The notes under the pieces: generated by a model | Seen by the model: the letters and a program-made list of their open reading frames with translations, nothing else | What the model was told of the DNA's origin: nothing | Databases searched by the model: none | Shown: positions 1 through 8,406 of the stretch, one piece after another | Layout of the letters: each line of letters starts with the position of its first letter | Numbering within the stretch: the first letter of the stretch is position 1 | Translations under genes and position numbers: made by a program | Assembly: GCA_016719405.1 (NCBI GenBank) | Contig: JADJZE010000018.1 | Coordinates: 1 to 64,000 of the forward strand | Source of the DNA: Candidatus Aalborgicola lynettensis | GTDB taxonomy: Bacteria > Pseudomonadota > Gammaproteobacteria > Burkholderiales > Burkholderiaceae_C | Direction of reading: 5' to 3' | DNA: 64,000 nucleotides

Positions 1-224
1 ATCAGCAGGGCAAGGTCACGCGCATCCGGCGGGCCACTCCATTCTGCGTCGGCGTCTTCCAGTGCCGGGGGCAGACTGGGCGATTCGGCGTCGCTTGGCA
101 AAGCCTTCTTGCCGTAGAGATGGTGGGCCAGAAAAGCCCCCGCAAACCCGAGCAAAATGGCCGCCGGGGCAGACCCCAGCATGGCGCCTATCAGCAGGCC
201 AACCATGAACCCTATGAATTTCAT
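1..224 (-). CDS. Hypothetical membrane protein, N-terminal part only (runs off the left edge)
   Basis: An open frame on the minus strand starts with ATG at 224 and is still open at position 1, giving 74 residues. It begins MKFIGFMVGLLIGAM and continues with a glycine/alanine-rich hydrophobic stretch of about 35 residues, then GKKALPSDAE and an acidic, proline-rich linker. This looks like one membrane-anchoring hairpin followed by a soluble part outside the window. Such N-termini occur in DjlA/TerB-type membrane-tethered proteins, but the diagnostic domain is not visible, so no function is assigned. It is divergent from the MATE gene at 332, leaving about 107 nt for two promoters. Confidence 0.55.
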   Translation of the reverse strand, partial: MKFIGFMVGLLIGAMLGSAPAAILLGFAGAFLAHHLYGKKALPSDAESPSLPPALEDADAEWSGPPDARDLALL

Positions 225-331
225 CGCACACCCCTGGTCATTCGGTTTGAATGGGGTGCCATTCTGACCCGGATTGGAGATCGTTTGGCGCCGAAAATGC
301 AAAATGGGGGCCCACCGCATCCCTACCCTGC

Positions 332-1699
332 ATGACCCAAGCCCCACCCACCCCTGTCACCCCCACACCGCAGCCGCCGCCGCGCTTTGTCACCGGCTCC
401 TTGATGCTGCGCCACATCGTCGTCATGGCGGGCACCGGCGCCATTGGGCTGGTGGCCATTTTTGCCGTGGATCTGATTAACCTGCTCTACATCGCGATGC
501 TGGGCGAACAAGCCATTGCGGCGGCGGTGGGGTTTGCGGGGGTGGTCGCATTTTTTCACCTGTCGGTGTTCATCGGCATGTTGATTGGCATTGCTGCCGT
601 CGTGTCGCGCCGCATTGGTGCGCACCAGATGGATGAGGCGCGGGGCATCGCCACGTCCAGCATCCTCATCAGTACCGCCATGGGTGTGCTGCTGGCGCTC
701 GCAACGCTGGTTTTTCTGCAGCCTTTGCTGCACCTGTTGGGCGCACGGGGACGCGAGTTGGAACTGGCCCACGGCTACCTCACCATCAGCCTGCCATCGA
801 CCGTGCTGCTGGGCGTGGGCATGGCGTGCTCGGCACTGCTGCGCTCGGTGGGGGATGCACGGCGGGCCATGCTGGTCACACTGCTACCGGCCATTGCCAC
901 GGCGGTGCTGGACCCCCTGTTTATCTTTACGCTGGGCTGGGGCCTGGACGGGGCGGCGGCGGTGATGGTGATTGCGCGCGTGGTGCTGGCCGGTGTCGGG
1001 CTGTATGGTGCCTGGCGGGTGCACCGCTTGCTGGCCCCCGTGCAATGGCACCGGCTGCGCGGCGATGCGCGAACGCTCTTTGCCGTGGCCGGCCCGGCCA
1101 TCGTCACCAATCTGGCAACCCCCGTGGGAGCCGCGTTTGTGACCCACAGCATGGCGCAGTTTGGCACCTCGGCCGTTGCCGGGCAGGCCACCATTGACCG
1201 GCTGTCGCCCGTGGTGTTTGGCCTGATCTACGCGCTGAGCGGCGCCATTGGGCCCGTGCTGGCCCAAAACCTGGGGGCACGGCAGTACGACCGGGTGCGC
1301 GAGGGGCTGCGCGCCAGCCTGTGGTTTATGGTGGCGTCGGTGGCGGTGGCTTGGTTGTTGTTGGCGTTGTTGCAGGAGCCAATCATCCGGCTGTTTGCGC
1401 TGCAGGGCGTGGGCGCTGACATGCTGCACGCGTTTTGCAGCTGGATTGCGCTGTATTTCTTCTTCCTCGGGGCCTTGTTTGTGGCCACCGCCACGTTCAA
1501 CAACCTGGGGCGCCCGCTGTGGTCCACGGGCTTCAATTGGGCCCGCGCCACCCTGGGCACCATTCCCTTTGCCTGGTGGGGTTCGCACTACGGTGCGGTG
1601 CAGGTACTGGCCGGCCAAGCGCTGGGCGCCGCGCTGTTTGGCACCCTGGCGCTGTGGGCCGCATGGCGGCTGACCCGGCGACTTGGGCGCACTGCCTAA
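332..1699 (+). CDS. MATE family efflux transporter
   Basis: The 455-residue product has the length and the repeated hydrophobic segments (about 12) of the multidrug and toxic compound extrusion family, which uses Na+ or H+ gradients to export cationic drugs across the inner membrane. After a proline-rich N-terminus (MTQAPPTPVTPTPQPPPRF) come the first helices, with DLINLLYIAMLG in the position of the family's conserved early motif, then the second half beginning near LFAVAGPAIVTNLATPVG. I chose the ATG at 332 because the 27 upstream codons (from 251) are not membrane-protein-like; no clear ribosome binding site precedes it. It is a single-gene unit followed by a G10 tract and a convergent gene. 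Substrate cannot be predicted. Confidence 0.85.
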   Translation: MTQAPPTPVTPTPQPPPRFVTGSLMLRHIVVMAGTGAIGLVAIFAVDLINLLYIAMLGEQAIAAAVGFAGVVAFFHLSVFIGMLIGIAAVVSRRIGAHQMDEARGIATSSILISTAMGVLLALATLVFLQPLLHLLGARGRELELAHGYLTISLPSTVLLGVGMACSALLRSVGDARRAMLVTLLPAIATAVLDPLFIFTLGWGLDGAAAVMVIARVVLAGVGLYGAWRVHRLLAPVQWHRLRGDARTLFAVAGPAIVTNLATPVGAAFVTHSMAQFGTSAVAGQATIDRLSPVVFGLIYALSGAIGPVLAQNLGARQYDRVREGLRASLWFMVASVAVAWLLLALLQEPIIRLFALQGVGADMLHAFCSWIALYFFFLGALFVATATFNNLGRPLWSTGFNWARATLGTIPFAWWGSHYGAVQVLAGQALGAALFGTLALWAAWRLTRRLGRTA

Positions 1700-1809
1700 A
1701 ATAGGATGTGTGCAGCCTTGCCGCGGGAAAGTATCGAGTACCCAGTACGCGGGGGCCCGGGCCACCCCGGGGGAGGCCGGGGGGGGGGCTTGTTTGTTTC
1801 CGCCAAAGG

Positions 1810-1877
1810 TTCACCAGTCAAACAAGCCTCCTGCGCACGCCGGCGCGCGAGTAACAGCTATAAAACCAATAGCAGAA
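1810..1877 (-). repeat. Dispersed two-hairpin repeat, copy 1 (at the 3' end of the binding-protein gene)
   Basis: Read on the minus strand this has the family pattern: GCTATTGGTTTTATAGC (first hairpin), then CTG and a GC-rich arm containing CGCGCGCCGGCGTGCGC. It lies at the end of the gene 1858-2712 and supplies that gene's TAG stop codon from the first hairpin. Confidence 0.6.
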
Positions 1878-2712
1878 CCCGCCGCACTAGCGCCCCACTG
1901 GCGTCAAGGTTATTTGTCGCCCCATCGGGCACATCCAGGAAAAACTCGTCCACCTGCACCTTGAAGCGGCGGTCTTTTTTCATGCGGCTGATACCGGCTT
2001 CAATGTCGGACAGCAGGCGGGCCGAGTCCGGGCGGCCCGGTACCACGCCAATATACAGGGGCAGCGTTGCAAAGGCGGGCCCTTTCCATTGCACCGGTGC
2101 ATCCAGTCGCCACGGTTTTTTCCTCGACAGGAGGTATTCACCGACCGAGCGTTCCATTACAGCGTAATCACAGCGCCTGGCAGCCAGTTTCTTGAGGCTG
2201 GCTTCATCGTCCCCGGCTTCATCGCGCTTTACGCCCGAATCGACAAAAATCGGCGGGTAACCGTAGGCGCGCACGGTGCAAACCGACTGGCCTTGCATGC
2301 GGTCGATGGCCACCTCCCTTTGCGGGTATTCCGACCGGCGCACATAAAAACCCAGCTTGCTTTCAAAAACCGCCTGGGTGGGCGTCACGCCAAAGTCAAT
2401 CACTTCTTGCGGCCACAAAGGCAAGACTCCATCGGCATGGCCCGCAGCAACCTCGATGCGCGCACGGGCCCATGGAAGAAATACAACCTTGGGCTGCCAA
2501 TCGCTCCCCTCCAGCGCGCCACGCAGCAGCCGAATCACGCCGCCACCGCCGGCCATGGACTCCGAAGCAAAGGGCGGGTATTCCAGTGTGACGAAGGTGA
2601 CTTCTTTGGCGTGGGTCCACGCCACACTGCAACCCAGAATCACGGCCAAAGCGCCCCTGCGCCAGCGCCGCGTGAACACCTTCACCCGGTCGCAAAAAAG
2701 TAGGATCGGCAT
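1858..2712 (-). CDS. Periplasmic substrate-binding protein, ABC-transporter family 3 type (orphan)
   Basis: About 284 residues with an N-terminal signal segment (basic RRWRRG, then ALAVILGCSVAWTHA, probable cleavage before KEVTF). The mature part resembles bacterial family 3 solute-binding proteins: TLEYPPFASE near the start, an aspartate/glycine-rich lobe (GHADGVLPLW), and a C-terminal lobe ending in the helix KDRRFKVQVDEFF. No permease or ATPase gene is adjacent, so it may work as an orphan sensor or binding protein. I chose ATG 2712 because GAGG lies 7 nt upstream; ATG 2718 and a GTG further in are alternatives. The last residues, RVLLLVL, are encoded by the dispersed repeat, which also provides the stop. 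It occupies the position where rpmF is expected downstream of yceD. Confidence 0.7.
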   Translation of the reverse strand: MPILLFCDRVKVFTRRWRRGALAVILGCSVAWTHAKEVTFVTLEYPPFASESMAGGGGVIRLLRGALEGSDWQPKVVFLPWARARIEVAAGHADGVLPLWPQEVIDFGVTPTQAVFESKLGFYVRRSEYPQREVAIDRMQGQSVCTVRAYGYPPIFVDSGVKRDEAGDDEASLKKLAARRCDYAVMERSVGEYLLSRKKPWRLDAPVQWKGPAFATLPLYIGVVPGRPDSARLLSDIEAGISRMKKDRRFKVQVDEFFLDVPDGATNNLDASGALVRRVLLLVL

Positions 2713-2821
2713 TTGCATTCCTCACGGTGAGGATCCAACGAACAAGGCCTGTCATGCAGGTCGAATAATGGTTCGATTATGCAACTGTGATGGGCAGCAT
2801 CATTGCACTCCATCGCACCCG

Positions 2822-3364
2822 TTACTGCCCATTTTTTAGTCGGCCGAGCACGGCAAACGGATTGATTTTTTCTGGTACTTCTTCGACATAGTCCGAATCC
2901 ACCGCCTGAAATTTCACGCTGTGTGGACAGGTTGCATGTTTGGGTACCGGCGGCAACTCCATGAGCAGCTCGTCCTCAATCAACTCCAGCACATTGAAGT
3001 CGCGGCTGATGGCCAGCACGTCTTCCTCCGACGTTTCATCCTCAACTTCCGCCTGCGCCTCGGTGGCCACAAAGCGGTAGTCCCGCGCAAACGCCAGCGC
3101 AACATCCACGGGCCCCAGGCAACGCTGGCACGTCATGGGCACATCCGCCTCAGCAGACAACCGCAACCACACGGCATCCGCCCCCGCTGCGTCGGGGCGA
3201 ATGTCACCGTGTACCGTAAAGCGCACAGGCAGTTCACCACCCAGCCCCTTGGATTCATCCATTAAGCGATCAAAGCGCGCCAACCGCTCTTCACCCACCA
3301 ATTGCCCGGCAGCACGGGCAAAAGCAGCCACATGGAGATGGCGCACGTCGTAGTCGTTTTTCAT
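2822..3364 (-). CDS. yceD: DUF177 / YceD family protein (23S rRNA accumulation)
   Basis: The 180-residue product is a DUF177 protein, a widely conserved family linked to 23S rRNA accumulation and usually co-transcribed with rpmF. Visible family marks are the CQRCLGPVDV segment (the C-x-x-C pair), the long acidic run between about residues 100 and 130 (EAEVEDETSEED), and the C-terminal KINPFAVLGRLK. It diverges from maf with only 25 nt between start codons, so the two promoters must overlap. Oddity: the next gene downstream is not rpmF but a periplasmic binding protein, and 97-109 nt of non-coding sequence separates them, so the standard yceD-rpmF linkage is broken here. Confidence 0.88.
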   Translation of the reverse strand: MKNDYDVRHLHVAAFARAAGQLVGEERLARFDRLMDESKGLGGELPVRFTVHGDIRPDAAGADAVWLRLSAEADVPMTCQRCLGPVDVALAFARDYRFVATEAQAEVEDETSEEDVLAISRDFNVLELIEDELLMELPPVPKHATCPHSVKFQAVDSDYVEEVPEKINPFAVLGRLKNGQ

Positions 3365-3389
3365 GCCCGCAGTGTAAGAGAATCACGCC

Positions 3390-4004
3390 ATGCCCCACAC
3401 ACCCCAACGCAAACTCATACTCGGCTCCACCTCGGCCTACCGGCGCGAATTGCTGGAGCGCCTGCGCGTCCCTTTCACCGTCGAATCGCCCCATGTTGAC
3501 GAAACGCCGCTGGCGGGAGAGGCACCTTCCGCCCTGGCACGGCGCCTGGCTCTGGCCAAGGCGCAGGCGGTGGCACAGCGCTTTCCGGACTGCGTGGTGA
3601 TCGGCTCCGACCAGGTCGCCGACCTGGATGGACTGGCACTGGGCAAACCCGGAACACACGACCATGCCGTGGCCCAATTGCGCCAGATGAGCGGCCACAC
3701 CATCATTTTTCAGACCGCAGTGGCCGTGGTTTGCCAACAGAGCGGCTTCTGCCAGGAACAATTGGCCCCGGTCAAAGTCACTTTTCGCACCCTGGACGAT
3801 GCCGAAATCGAAAGCTATTTACACGCCGAGCAGCCCTACGACTGCGCTGGTAGCGCCAAGAGCGAAGGTCTGGGCATTACCCTGCTGAGCCGCATTGACA
3901 ACGACGACCCCACCGCATTGGTCGGCCTGCCGCTGATCCGCACCAGCCAGATGCTGCGTGCCGCCGGAATCGACCTGCTGCATTCCCTGCGCACTGCCCC
4001 ATGA
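3390..4004 (+). CDS. Maf-like nucleotide pyrophosphatase, YceF subfamily
   Basis: This 204-residue protein has the Maf/HAM1-fold signatures: the N-terminal LILGSTSAYRRELLERL substrate loop, GSDQVADLDG with the catalytic aspartate region, and SAKSEGLGI near residue 155. Maf proteins hydrolyse modified nucleoside triphosphates to monophosphates; the YceF branch prefers 7-methyl-GTP. The SAKSEGLGI motif, where Maf/YhdE proteins have a different sequence, supports YceF. It runs into the next gene by the ATGA overlap at 4001-4004, so the methyltransferase is probably translationally coupled. Its promoter lies in the 25-nt gap with yceD or overlaps yceD. Confidence 0.87.
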   Translation: MPHTPQRKLILGSTSAYRRELLERLRVPFTVESPHVDETPLAGEAPSALARRLALAKAQAVAQRFPDCVVIGSDQVADLDGLALGKPGTHDHAVAQLRQMSGHTIIFQTAVAVVCQQSGFCQEQLAPVKVTFRTLDDAEIESYLHAEQPYDCAGSAKSEGLGITLLSRIDNDDPTALVGLPLIRTSQMLRAAGIDLLHSLRTAP

Positions 4005-4792
4005 GCACCCCGTCCGAATCCCCCCCCGCAGGCACACAGCCGGGCACCTTGTACCTGGTCCCAGCCCCGCTGGATTTTGGCTGCGACAACCAGACGCCGC
4101 TGGACCAGGTGATGCCCGCCGGCACGCTGGCGGTGGCCGCATCGCTGCAGCACTGGGTGTGTGAAAACGCCAAATCCACCCGCGCCTACCTCAAGCGCAT
4201 TGGCCACTCCCACCCCTTGTGTGTTCCCCTGCAGGCCATGCAGTTGCAGGAATTGCCACACGCGGTCCACAAAAAAGGCGACCACCAGGGCCATTTTGAC
4301 GCCCGCCCCCTGCTGCAAGCCGCCCTGCAGGGGCATTGCGTCGGATTGGTCAGCGAAGCCGGTATGCCGGCCGTGGCCGACCCGGGGTCGTCGGTGGTGC
4401 GGGCCGCCCACGCGCTGGATATTGCAGTCGTGCCGCTGGTCGGGCCGGTGTCGCTGCTGTTGGCGCTGGCGGCCAGTGGCCTCAATGGGCAAAACTTTGC
4501 GTTTGTGGGCTATGTGCCCAACACCCCGGCAGAACGCACCCAGCGCATTCGCGAACTGGAAGCGCTGGCCACCCAAACCGGGCAAACCCAGCTGTTTATC
4601 GAAACGCCCTACCGCAACACGGCCTTGCTGCAAAGCCTGCTGCAAACCCTACAGCCCCACACCCGCCTTGCAACGGCGAGCGCAATCACACTATCCCAGG
4701 CGACTTACCACAGCGACACGGTGCAACACTGGAAACGCCGGGCTTGGGTTCTGGACAACGCTACACCGACGGTGTTTGCCATAGGGCGCTGA
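4001..4792 (+). CDS. SAM-dependent methyltransferase, RsmI-like (tetrapyrrole methylase fold)
   Basis: The 263-residue product belongs to the tetrapyrrole methylase fold that includes RsmI (16S rRNA 2'-O-methyltransferase). Supporting segments are GTLYLVPAPLDFG at the N-terminus (RsmI has LYVVATPIGN), VGLVSEAGMPAVADPGSSVV (RsmI-type GxPxISDPG loop), VVPLVGPVSLLLALAASG, and the central GYVPNTPAERTQRI. The N-terminal motif differs from true RsmI, so this is the paralogue found next to maf in Burkholderiales rather than RsmI itself; the substrate is unknown. It overlaps maf by 4 nt and is convergent with sppA 12 nt downstream. Confidence 0.8.
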   Translation: MSTPSESPPAGTQPGTLYLVPAPLDFGCDNQTPLDQVMPAGTLAVAASLQHWVCENAKSTRAYLKRIGHSHPLCVPLQAMQLQELPHAVHKKGDHQGHFDARPLLQAALQGHCVGLVSEAGMPAVADPGSSVVRAAHALDIAVVPLVGPVSLLLALAASGLNGQNFAFVGYVPNTPAERTQRIRELEALATQTGQTQLFIETPYRNTALLQSLLQTLQPHTRLATASAITLSQATYHSDTVQHWKRRAWVLDNATPTVFAIGR

Positions 4793-4804
4793 GGTCAATG
4801 GGCT

Positions 4805-5851
4805 TTAACGCACCGCCGGTGCCGTGCGCAGCGCACGCATGGCGCTTTCGCCCATGGCGGCGCCAAAACGTTTAACCAGACGCTCGGCCACGTTGTCGCG
4901 GCGGGTGTAATCCAACAACTCTTCGGCTTTTACCACCTCGCGGGCCACGTAATCGAGGTTGCCCAGCTGATCCGCCAAACCCATATCAACCGCTTGCTGC
5001 CCGGTCCAGAACAGGCCGCTGAACGTCTCCGGCGTTTCCTTCAGGCGCTTGCCGCGTCCGGTTTTCACCACCGCGATGAACTGCTGGTGAATCTGGTCCA
5101 GCATGGCCTGGGCAAACACCCGTTGTTTGTCGGTTTGCGGGCTGAACGGGTCCATGAAACCTTTGTTCTCGCCCGCCGTCATCAGGCGGCGCTCCACACC
5201 CAGCTTGTCCATCAGGCCGGTGAAACCAAAACCATCCATCAGCACACCAATGCTGCCCACCACGCTGGCCTTGTCGACAAAAATCTTGTCGGCACCGGCG
5301 GCGATGTAATACGCCGCCGACGCACAGGTTTCTTCCACCACCGCGTACACCGGTTTTTGGTGCAGGGCTTTGAGGCGCAGGATTTCGTCATTGATGATGC
5401 CGGCCTGCACCGGGCTACCGCCGGGGGAATTGATGAGCAACACCACCGCCTGGGCGCCCTTGTCTTCGAACGCGCTGCGCATGGCGGCCACCACAAACTC
5501 GGCACTGGCCTCGGCACCGGAGGCGATTTCGCCCTCGATCTTGACCACCGCCGTGTGGGGTGCCGAAGTATCGCTGGGCGCTCCCCCACGCTCCATGCCA
5601 AACCACACCAGCAGACTCAAAAACACCAACCAGCCCAAACGGATGCCGTTGCGCCAGCGGCGCGCCTGGCGCTGCTCGACGATCACGGCCATGGCCAGCT
5701 TTTCCAGCGTGTTGCGCTCCCATCCGGGGGCATTCACGCCACCCTGATTTGCTATCGTTTCAGTAGCTGCCTGCGCACGACTGGCGTGCGGAAAAGCCAT
5801 ATTGGATGATGAATTTTCGGAATCGAAATCGGGCGGGGTGGGGGGGGTCAT
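4805..5851 (-). CDS. sppA: Signal peptide peptidase SppA-type S49 serine protease
   Basis: About 348 residues: a cytoplasmic N-terminus, one membrane segment (WLVFLSLLVWFGM, near residue 75), then an S49 peptidase domain in the periplasm. The catalytic pair of the short SppA form is visible as the serine in the EETCASAAYYIAAGADKIF segment and the lysine in GENKGFMDPFSPQ; NSPGGSPVQAG forms the usual oxyanion loop. It degrades cleaved signal peptides in the membrane. ATG 5851 begins one base after the Rieske gene stop codon, so the genes are coupled; a TTG 12 nt upstream is an alternative. Residues about 19-35 (HASRAQAATETIANQ) are encoded by a copy of the dispersed repeat, inside the flexible N-terminal tail where an insertion would be tolerated. 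Confidence 0.9.
   Translation of the reverse strand: MTPPTPPDFDSENSSSNMAFPHASRAQAATETIANQGGVNAPGWERNTLEKLAMAVIVEQRQARRWRNGIRLGWLVFLSLLVWFGMERGGAPSDTSAPHTAVVKIEGEIASGAEASAEFVVAAMRSAFEDKGAQAVVLLINSPGGSPVQAGIINDEILRLKALHQKPVYAVVEETCASAAYYIAAGADKIFVDKASVVGSIGVLMDGFGFTGLMDKLGVERRLMTAGENKGFMDPFSPQTDKQRVFAQAMLDQIHQQFIAVVKTGRGKRLKETPETFSGLFWTGQQAVDMGLADQLGNLDYVAREVVKAEELLDYTRRDNVAERLVKRFGAAMGESAMRALRTAPAVR
5748..5797 (+). repeat. Dispersed two-hairpin repeat, copy 2 (inside sppA)
   Basis: The sequence GCTATCGTTTCAGTAGC is followed by TGCCTGCGCACG and CGTGCGG, matching the family pattern of a first hairpin (GCTAT...TAGC) and a second hairpin (GCGCAC...GTGCG). It lies in frame within the 5' part of sppA, antisense to that gene's reading direction. 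Confidence 0.65.
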
Positions 5852-5852
5852 A

Positions 5853-6239
5853 TCAGAACTCAATCGGCTTCAAATGGGGGCCAGTATGCCAGTGCACCAC
5901 ACCATCGTGCTCCGACAGGGCAATCTTGACCAGACCACCGCGGCAGGGGCCACCACGGCCCTCCCCCGTTTCGGGGCTGTAGATGGCGCCGTGGGTGGCG
6001 CAAATCAGGTAGTTGCCGGTGATGTCAAAAAACTTGTTGGGCTGGTAGTCCATCTCCATCGGCACATGGGTGCAGCGGTTCAGGTAGGCATGGGCCTTGC
6101 CCCGAAAACGCACCGCAAAACCGCGGCAGGTCTGGCCAAAGTAGCGCACATCAAAGGGCACGGCATCGCCGCCATCCACCAGATCGGAGGCGTTGCACAG
6201 CGGGACGGTCTCCCCCAGCATGGCACTATCGTCACGCAT
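5853..6239 (-). CDS. Rieske [2Fe-2S] ferredoxin-like protein
   Basis: A 128-residue single-domain protein carrying both halves of the Rieske cluster motif: C-T-H (in RCTHVPMEMDY) and C-A-T-H-G (in LICATHGAIYSPETG), whose two Cys and two His ligate the [2Fe-2S] cluster. The remaining sequence is typical of small NirD-like Rieske proteins that act as electron carriers or regulatory subunits. Its start overlaps the end of the HAD gene (6232-6239) and its stop abuts sppA, so HAD-Rieske-sppA form one operon with rluC upstream. The electron-transfer partner is not evident. Confidence 0.88.
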   Translation of the reverse strand: MRDDSAMLGETVPLCNASDLVDGGDAVPFDVRYFGQTCRGFAVRFRGKAHAYLNRCTHVPMEMDYQPNKFFDITGNYLICATHGAIYSPETGEGRGGPCRGGLVKIALSEHDGVVHWHTGPHLKPIEF

Positions 6240-6966
6240 GGTCTGTCAACCAGCCATGCAGTTCGGCCACCGAATGGGCCACAAACCGGGGTTGCAGGGT
6301 GGCAAAGGAATCGGGCTCGTGGGCACCGTAACTCACGCCCACGCTGGGACAGCCCGCGTTCAGGGCCATCTGCAAGTCGTGGGTGGTGTCACCAATCATC
6401 AATACCCGCTCGGGCGCTACGCCGAATTCGGCCATCAATTCCTGCAGCATCAATGGGTCGGGCTTGCCAGCCGTCTCGTCCGCGGTGCGCGAACCGTCGA
6501 ACAGGCCCTGCAATTCGACTGCTTTGAGGGCCTCATCCAGCCCCCGGCGGCTTTTACCGGTGGCCACCGTCAGGGTGTAGTTGCGCGCCTTGAGATCGGC
6601 CAGCAAGGGCAGGATGCCATCAAACAGGCTAATGTCGTCCTGGTGGCGCATGTAATGGTATTGGTAGCGGGCACCCAACTGCGGGTACTTGGCGGGTGGC
6701 ACATCGGGCGCGGCGTGTGCCAGCGCCTGCATCAACCCCAGGCCAATCACATAGGCGGCGTCTTTGTCGCTGGGTTTGCGTCCCCCCACATCCACCACCG
6801 CCAACTGGATGCAGCGGGTGATGATGGCAGTGGAGTCGAACAGGGTGCCATCCCAGTCAAAAGCGATCAAATCGAACGGGCGGGACGGGGTGCGGGTGGC
6901 AGTGCGGTGGGAGACCATGGTGTCAGGGCAATCGTGAGGGGGTTGAACGGTACGCGGTGATGGCAC
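6232..6966 (-). CDS. HAD-superfamily hydrolase, phosphoglycolate phosphatase-like
   Basis: The product (244 residues from the GTG at 6966) is a HAD-IA phosphatase. Motif I is FDLIAFDWDGTLFDS with the nucleophile and acid aspartates, motif II is TVATGKSRRGLDE, and motifs III/IV are KPDPLMLQELM and MIGDTTHDLQMA. These enzymes remove phosphate from small metabolites; the Gph type acts on 2-phosphoglycolate. I kept the GTG start because AGGG lies 4 nt upstream and it directly follows rluC (6 nt gap); ATG 6918 is an alternative that removes 16 residues. Genes rluC, HAD, Rieske and sppA read in one direction with gaps or overlaps of under 10 nt. Confidence 0.87.
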   Translation of the reverse strand: MPSPRTVQPPHDCPDTMVSHRTATRTPSRPFDLIAFDWDGTLFDSTAIITRCIQLAVVDVGGRKPSDKDAAYVIGLGLMQALAHAAPDVPPAKYPQLGARYQYHYMRHQDDISLFDGILPLLADLKARNYTLTVATGKSRRGLDEALKAVELQGLFDGSRTADETAGKPDPLMLQELMAEFGVAPERVLMIGDTTHDLQMALNAGCPSVGVSYGAHEPDSFATLQPRFVAHSVAELHGWLTDHA

Positions 6967-6972
6967 TGCACC

Positions 6973-8061
6973 CTAAGCGCTGGCCGCTGCCGCGCCAACA
7001 GAGGCACCCGGCAACGCGTTTGCCATAAATTGTGCCAACTCGGGTGGCAATTCCGCCTGCAAATCCATGCGTTTACCCGTCAGGGGGTGCTTGCATTGAA
7101 AGCGCCAGGCATGCAAGAACATGCGCTTGAGCGGCACCGGCTGGTCGGCGCGGGCCAACAGTTTGTTGACATCAAAGTCGCCATATTTATCGTCCCCGGC
7201 AATGGGCATACCTTCGGACGCCAGGTGCACCCGAATCTGGTGCGTGCGCCCGGTCTTGATGGTCACTTCCAGCAGACTGACCCCCCCGCCCCCGGTTGCC
7301 GCATGCAAGGCCGATCCATTTTGCGGGGGCGCCGCGCTGAACGCGTTGACTTTGACCAAGGTCAGGGATGGCATGGCATCCGGATCGTCCTTGGCCACCA
7401 CTTTGACCCGGCGCTCGCCGTTGGGCAACAGGTATTTGTGCAGCGACTTGTCCAGCACACGTTTGTTCGACGGCCACTGCCCCAGCACCAATGCCAGATA
7501 GGTTTTGCCGGTTTCCCGCTCGCGGAACTGGTCTTGCAGGTTTTTCAGGGCGCTGCGTTTTTTGGCGATCAGCAAAATGCCGCTGGTCTCGCGGTCCAGC
7601 CGGTGCACCAATTCGAGGTAGTGCAAATGGGGGTGCGCCATGCGCAATTGCTCAATCACGCCGAAACTCACCCCGGAGCCACCGTGCACCGCGACCCCGG
7701 CGGGCTTGTCGACGGCCATGAAGTGCTCGTCTTCAAACAACACCGGGAAGGCTTTGGCGGGCACGTAGTGGGCCGCCTGCTGTGCCATCTCCTGCGCCTT
7801 CTCGGCCACCCGCTCGGATACCCGCACCGGAGGCAGTCGCACCACGTCGCCAGGCTGCACACGCGTATCGGCACTGGCGCGCCCCTTGTTCACCCGCACC
7901 TCGCCACTGCGGATGATGCGGTAGACGTGGGTTTTGGGCACCCCTTTGAGGTGGCGCATCAGAAAGTTGTCCAGGCGCTGCCCGGCACTCTCCAAGTCGA
8001 CCACCACCGATTGAACCTTGGGCGGCAAGGTGTAGGGATTGCACTCTATAATGTGTTTCAC
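6973..8061 (-). CDS. rluC: 23S rRNA pseudouridine synthase RluC
   Basis: A 362-residue RluA-family enzyme with an N-terminal S4 RNA-binding domain (residues about 24-85, QRLDNFLMRHLKGVPKTHVYR) and a catalytic domain. The active-site aspartate lies in the HRLDRETSGILLIAK motif; the RTHQIRVHLA motif and MFLHAWR are also present. RluC makes pseudouridine at positions 955, 2504 and 2580 of 23S rRNA in E. coli. The gene diverges from rne, as it does in many proteobacteria, with a shared 497-nt regulatory region. It is the first gene of an apparent rluC-HAD-Rieske-sppA operon. Confidence 0.93.
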   Translation of the reverse strand: MKHIIECNPYTLPPKVQSVVVDLESAGQRLDNFLMRHLKGVPKTHVYRIIRSGEVRVNKGRASADTRVQPGDVVRLPPVRVSERVAEKAQEMAQQAAHYVPAKAFPVLFEDEHFMAVDKPAGVAVHGGSGVSFGVIEQLRMAHPHLHYLELVHRLDRETSGILLIAKKRSALKNLQDQFRERETGKTYLALVLGQWPSNKRVLDKSLHKYLLPNGERRVKVVAKDDPDAMPSLTLVKVNAFSAAPPQNGSALHAATGGGGVSLLEVTIKTGRTHQIRVHLASEGMPIAGDDKYGDFDVNKLLARADQPVPLKRMFLHAWRFQCKHPLTGKRMDLQAELPPELAQFMANALPGASVGAAAASA

Positions 8062-8243
8062 TAGCGATACGCTGTAAGTGTTTGATTTGTCTGGAGTTTA
8101 GTCCACATCTCCACTGCAGCCCCGCTAGACGGTCGATGCCGCCGGGTCGACCAGCGCGTAAATTGCAGGCCATATGCCTGTGGTGGCGCGTTGGCGACAC
8201 GGTCAAGCGGACGAATTGAAACCCTGAAACGGAATACCCAACA

Positions 8244-8266
8244 CCCGCAGACCCACGGTCTGCGGG
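8244..8266. other. Perfect 10-bp hairpin in the rne leader
   Basis: CCCGCAGACC and GGTCTGCGGG pair perfectly around a 3-nt CAC loop. There is no U-run on either side, so it is not an ordinary terminator. Its place in the rne upstream region makes it a candidate RNase E control element or an RNA stabiliser. Confidence 0.55.
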
Positions 8267-8340
8267 CGGAATGAAACGAGATGTTTGTGCTGATGCAACT
8301 GATAAACCTGTGCCTGCGGAGCGTGTTCGCGCCGTTTTTT

Positions 8341-8406
8341 GGCACAAATCAGCCATTAGCGCTTACCCACAGTGCGCAAACAGCTACAAAAATAATAGCA
8401 TTTGCG
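8341..8406 (-). repeat. Dispersed two-hairpin repeat, copy 3 (rne leader)
   Basis: On the minus strand it reads AATGCTATTATTTTTGTAGC followed by TGTTTGCGCACTG and a decayed second arm (GGGTAAGCGC), fitting the family pattern. It lies between the hairpin at 8244 and the rne start. Confidence 0.6.

Noticed and set aside
1775..1790. G10 tract after the MATE gene as a possible phase-variable repeat
   Set aside because: It lies between two converging genes, not in a coding or promoter position where slippage would switch expression.
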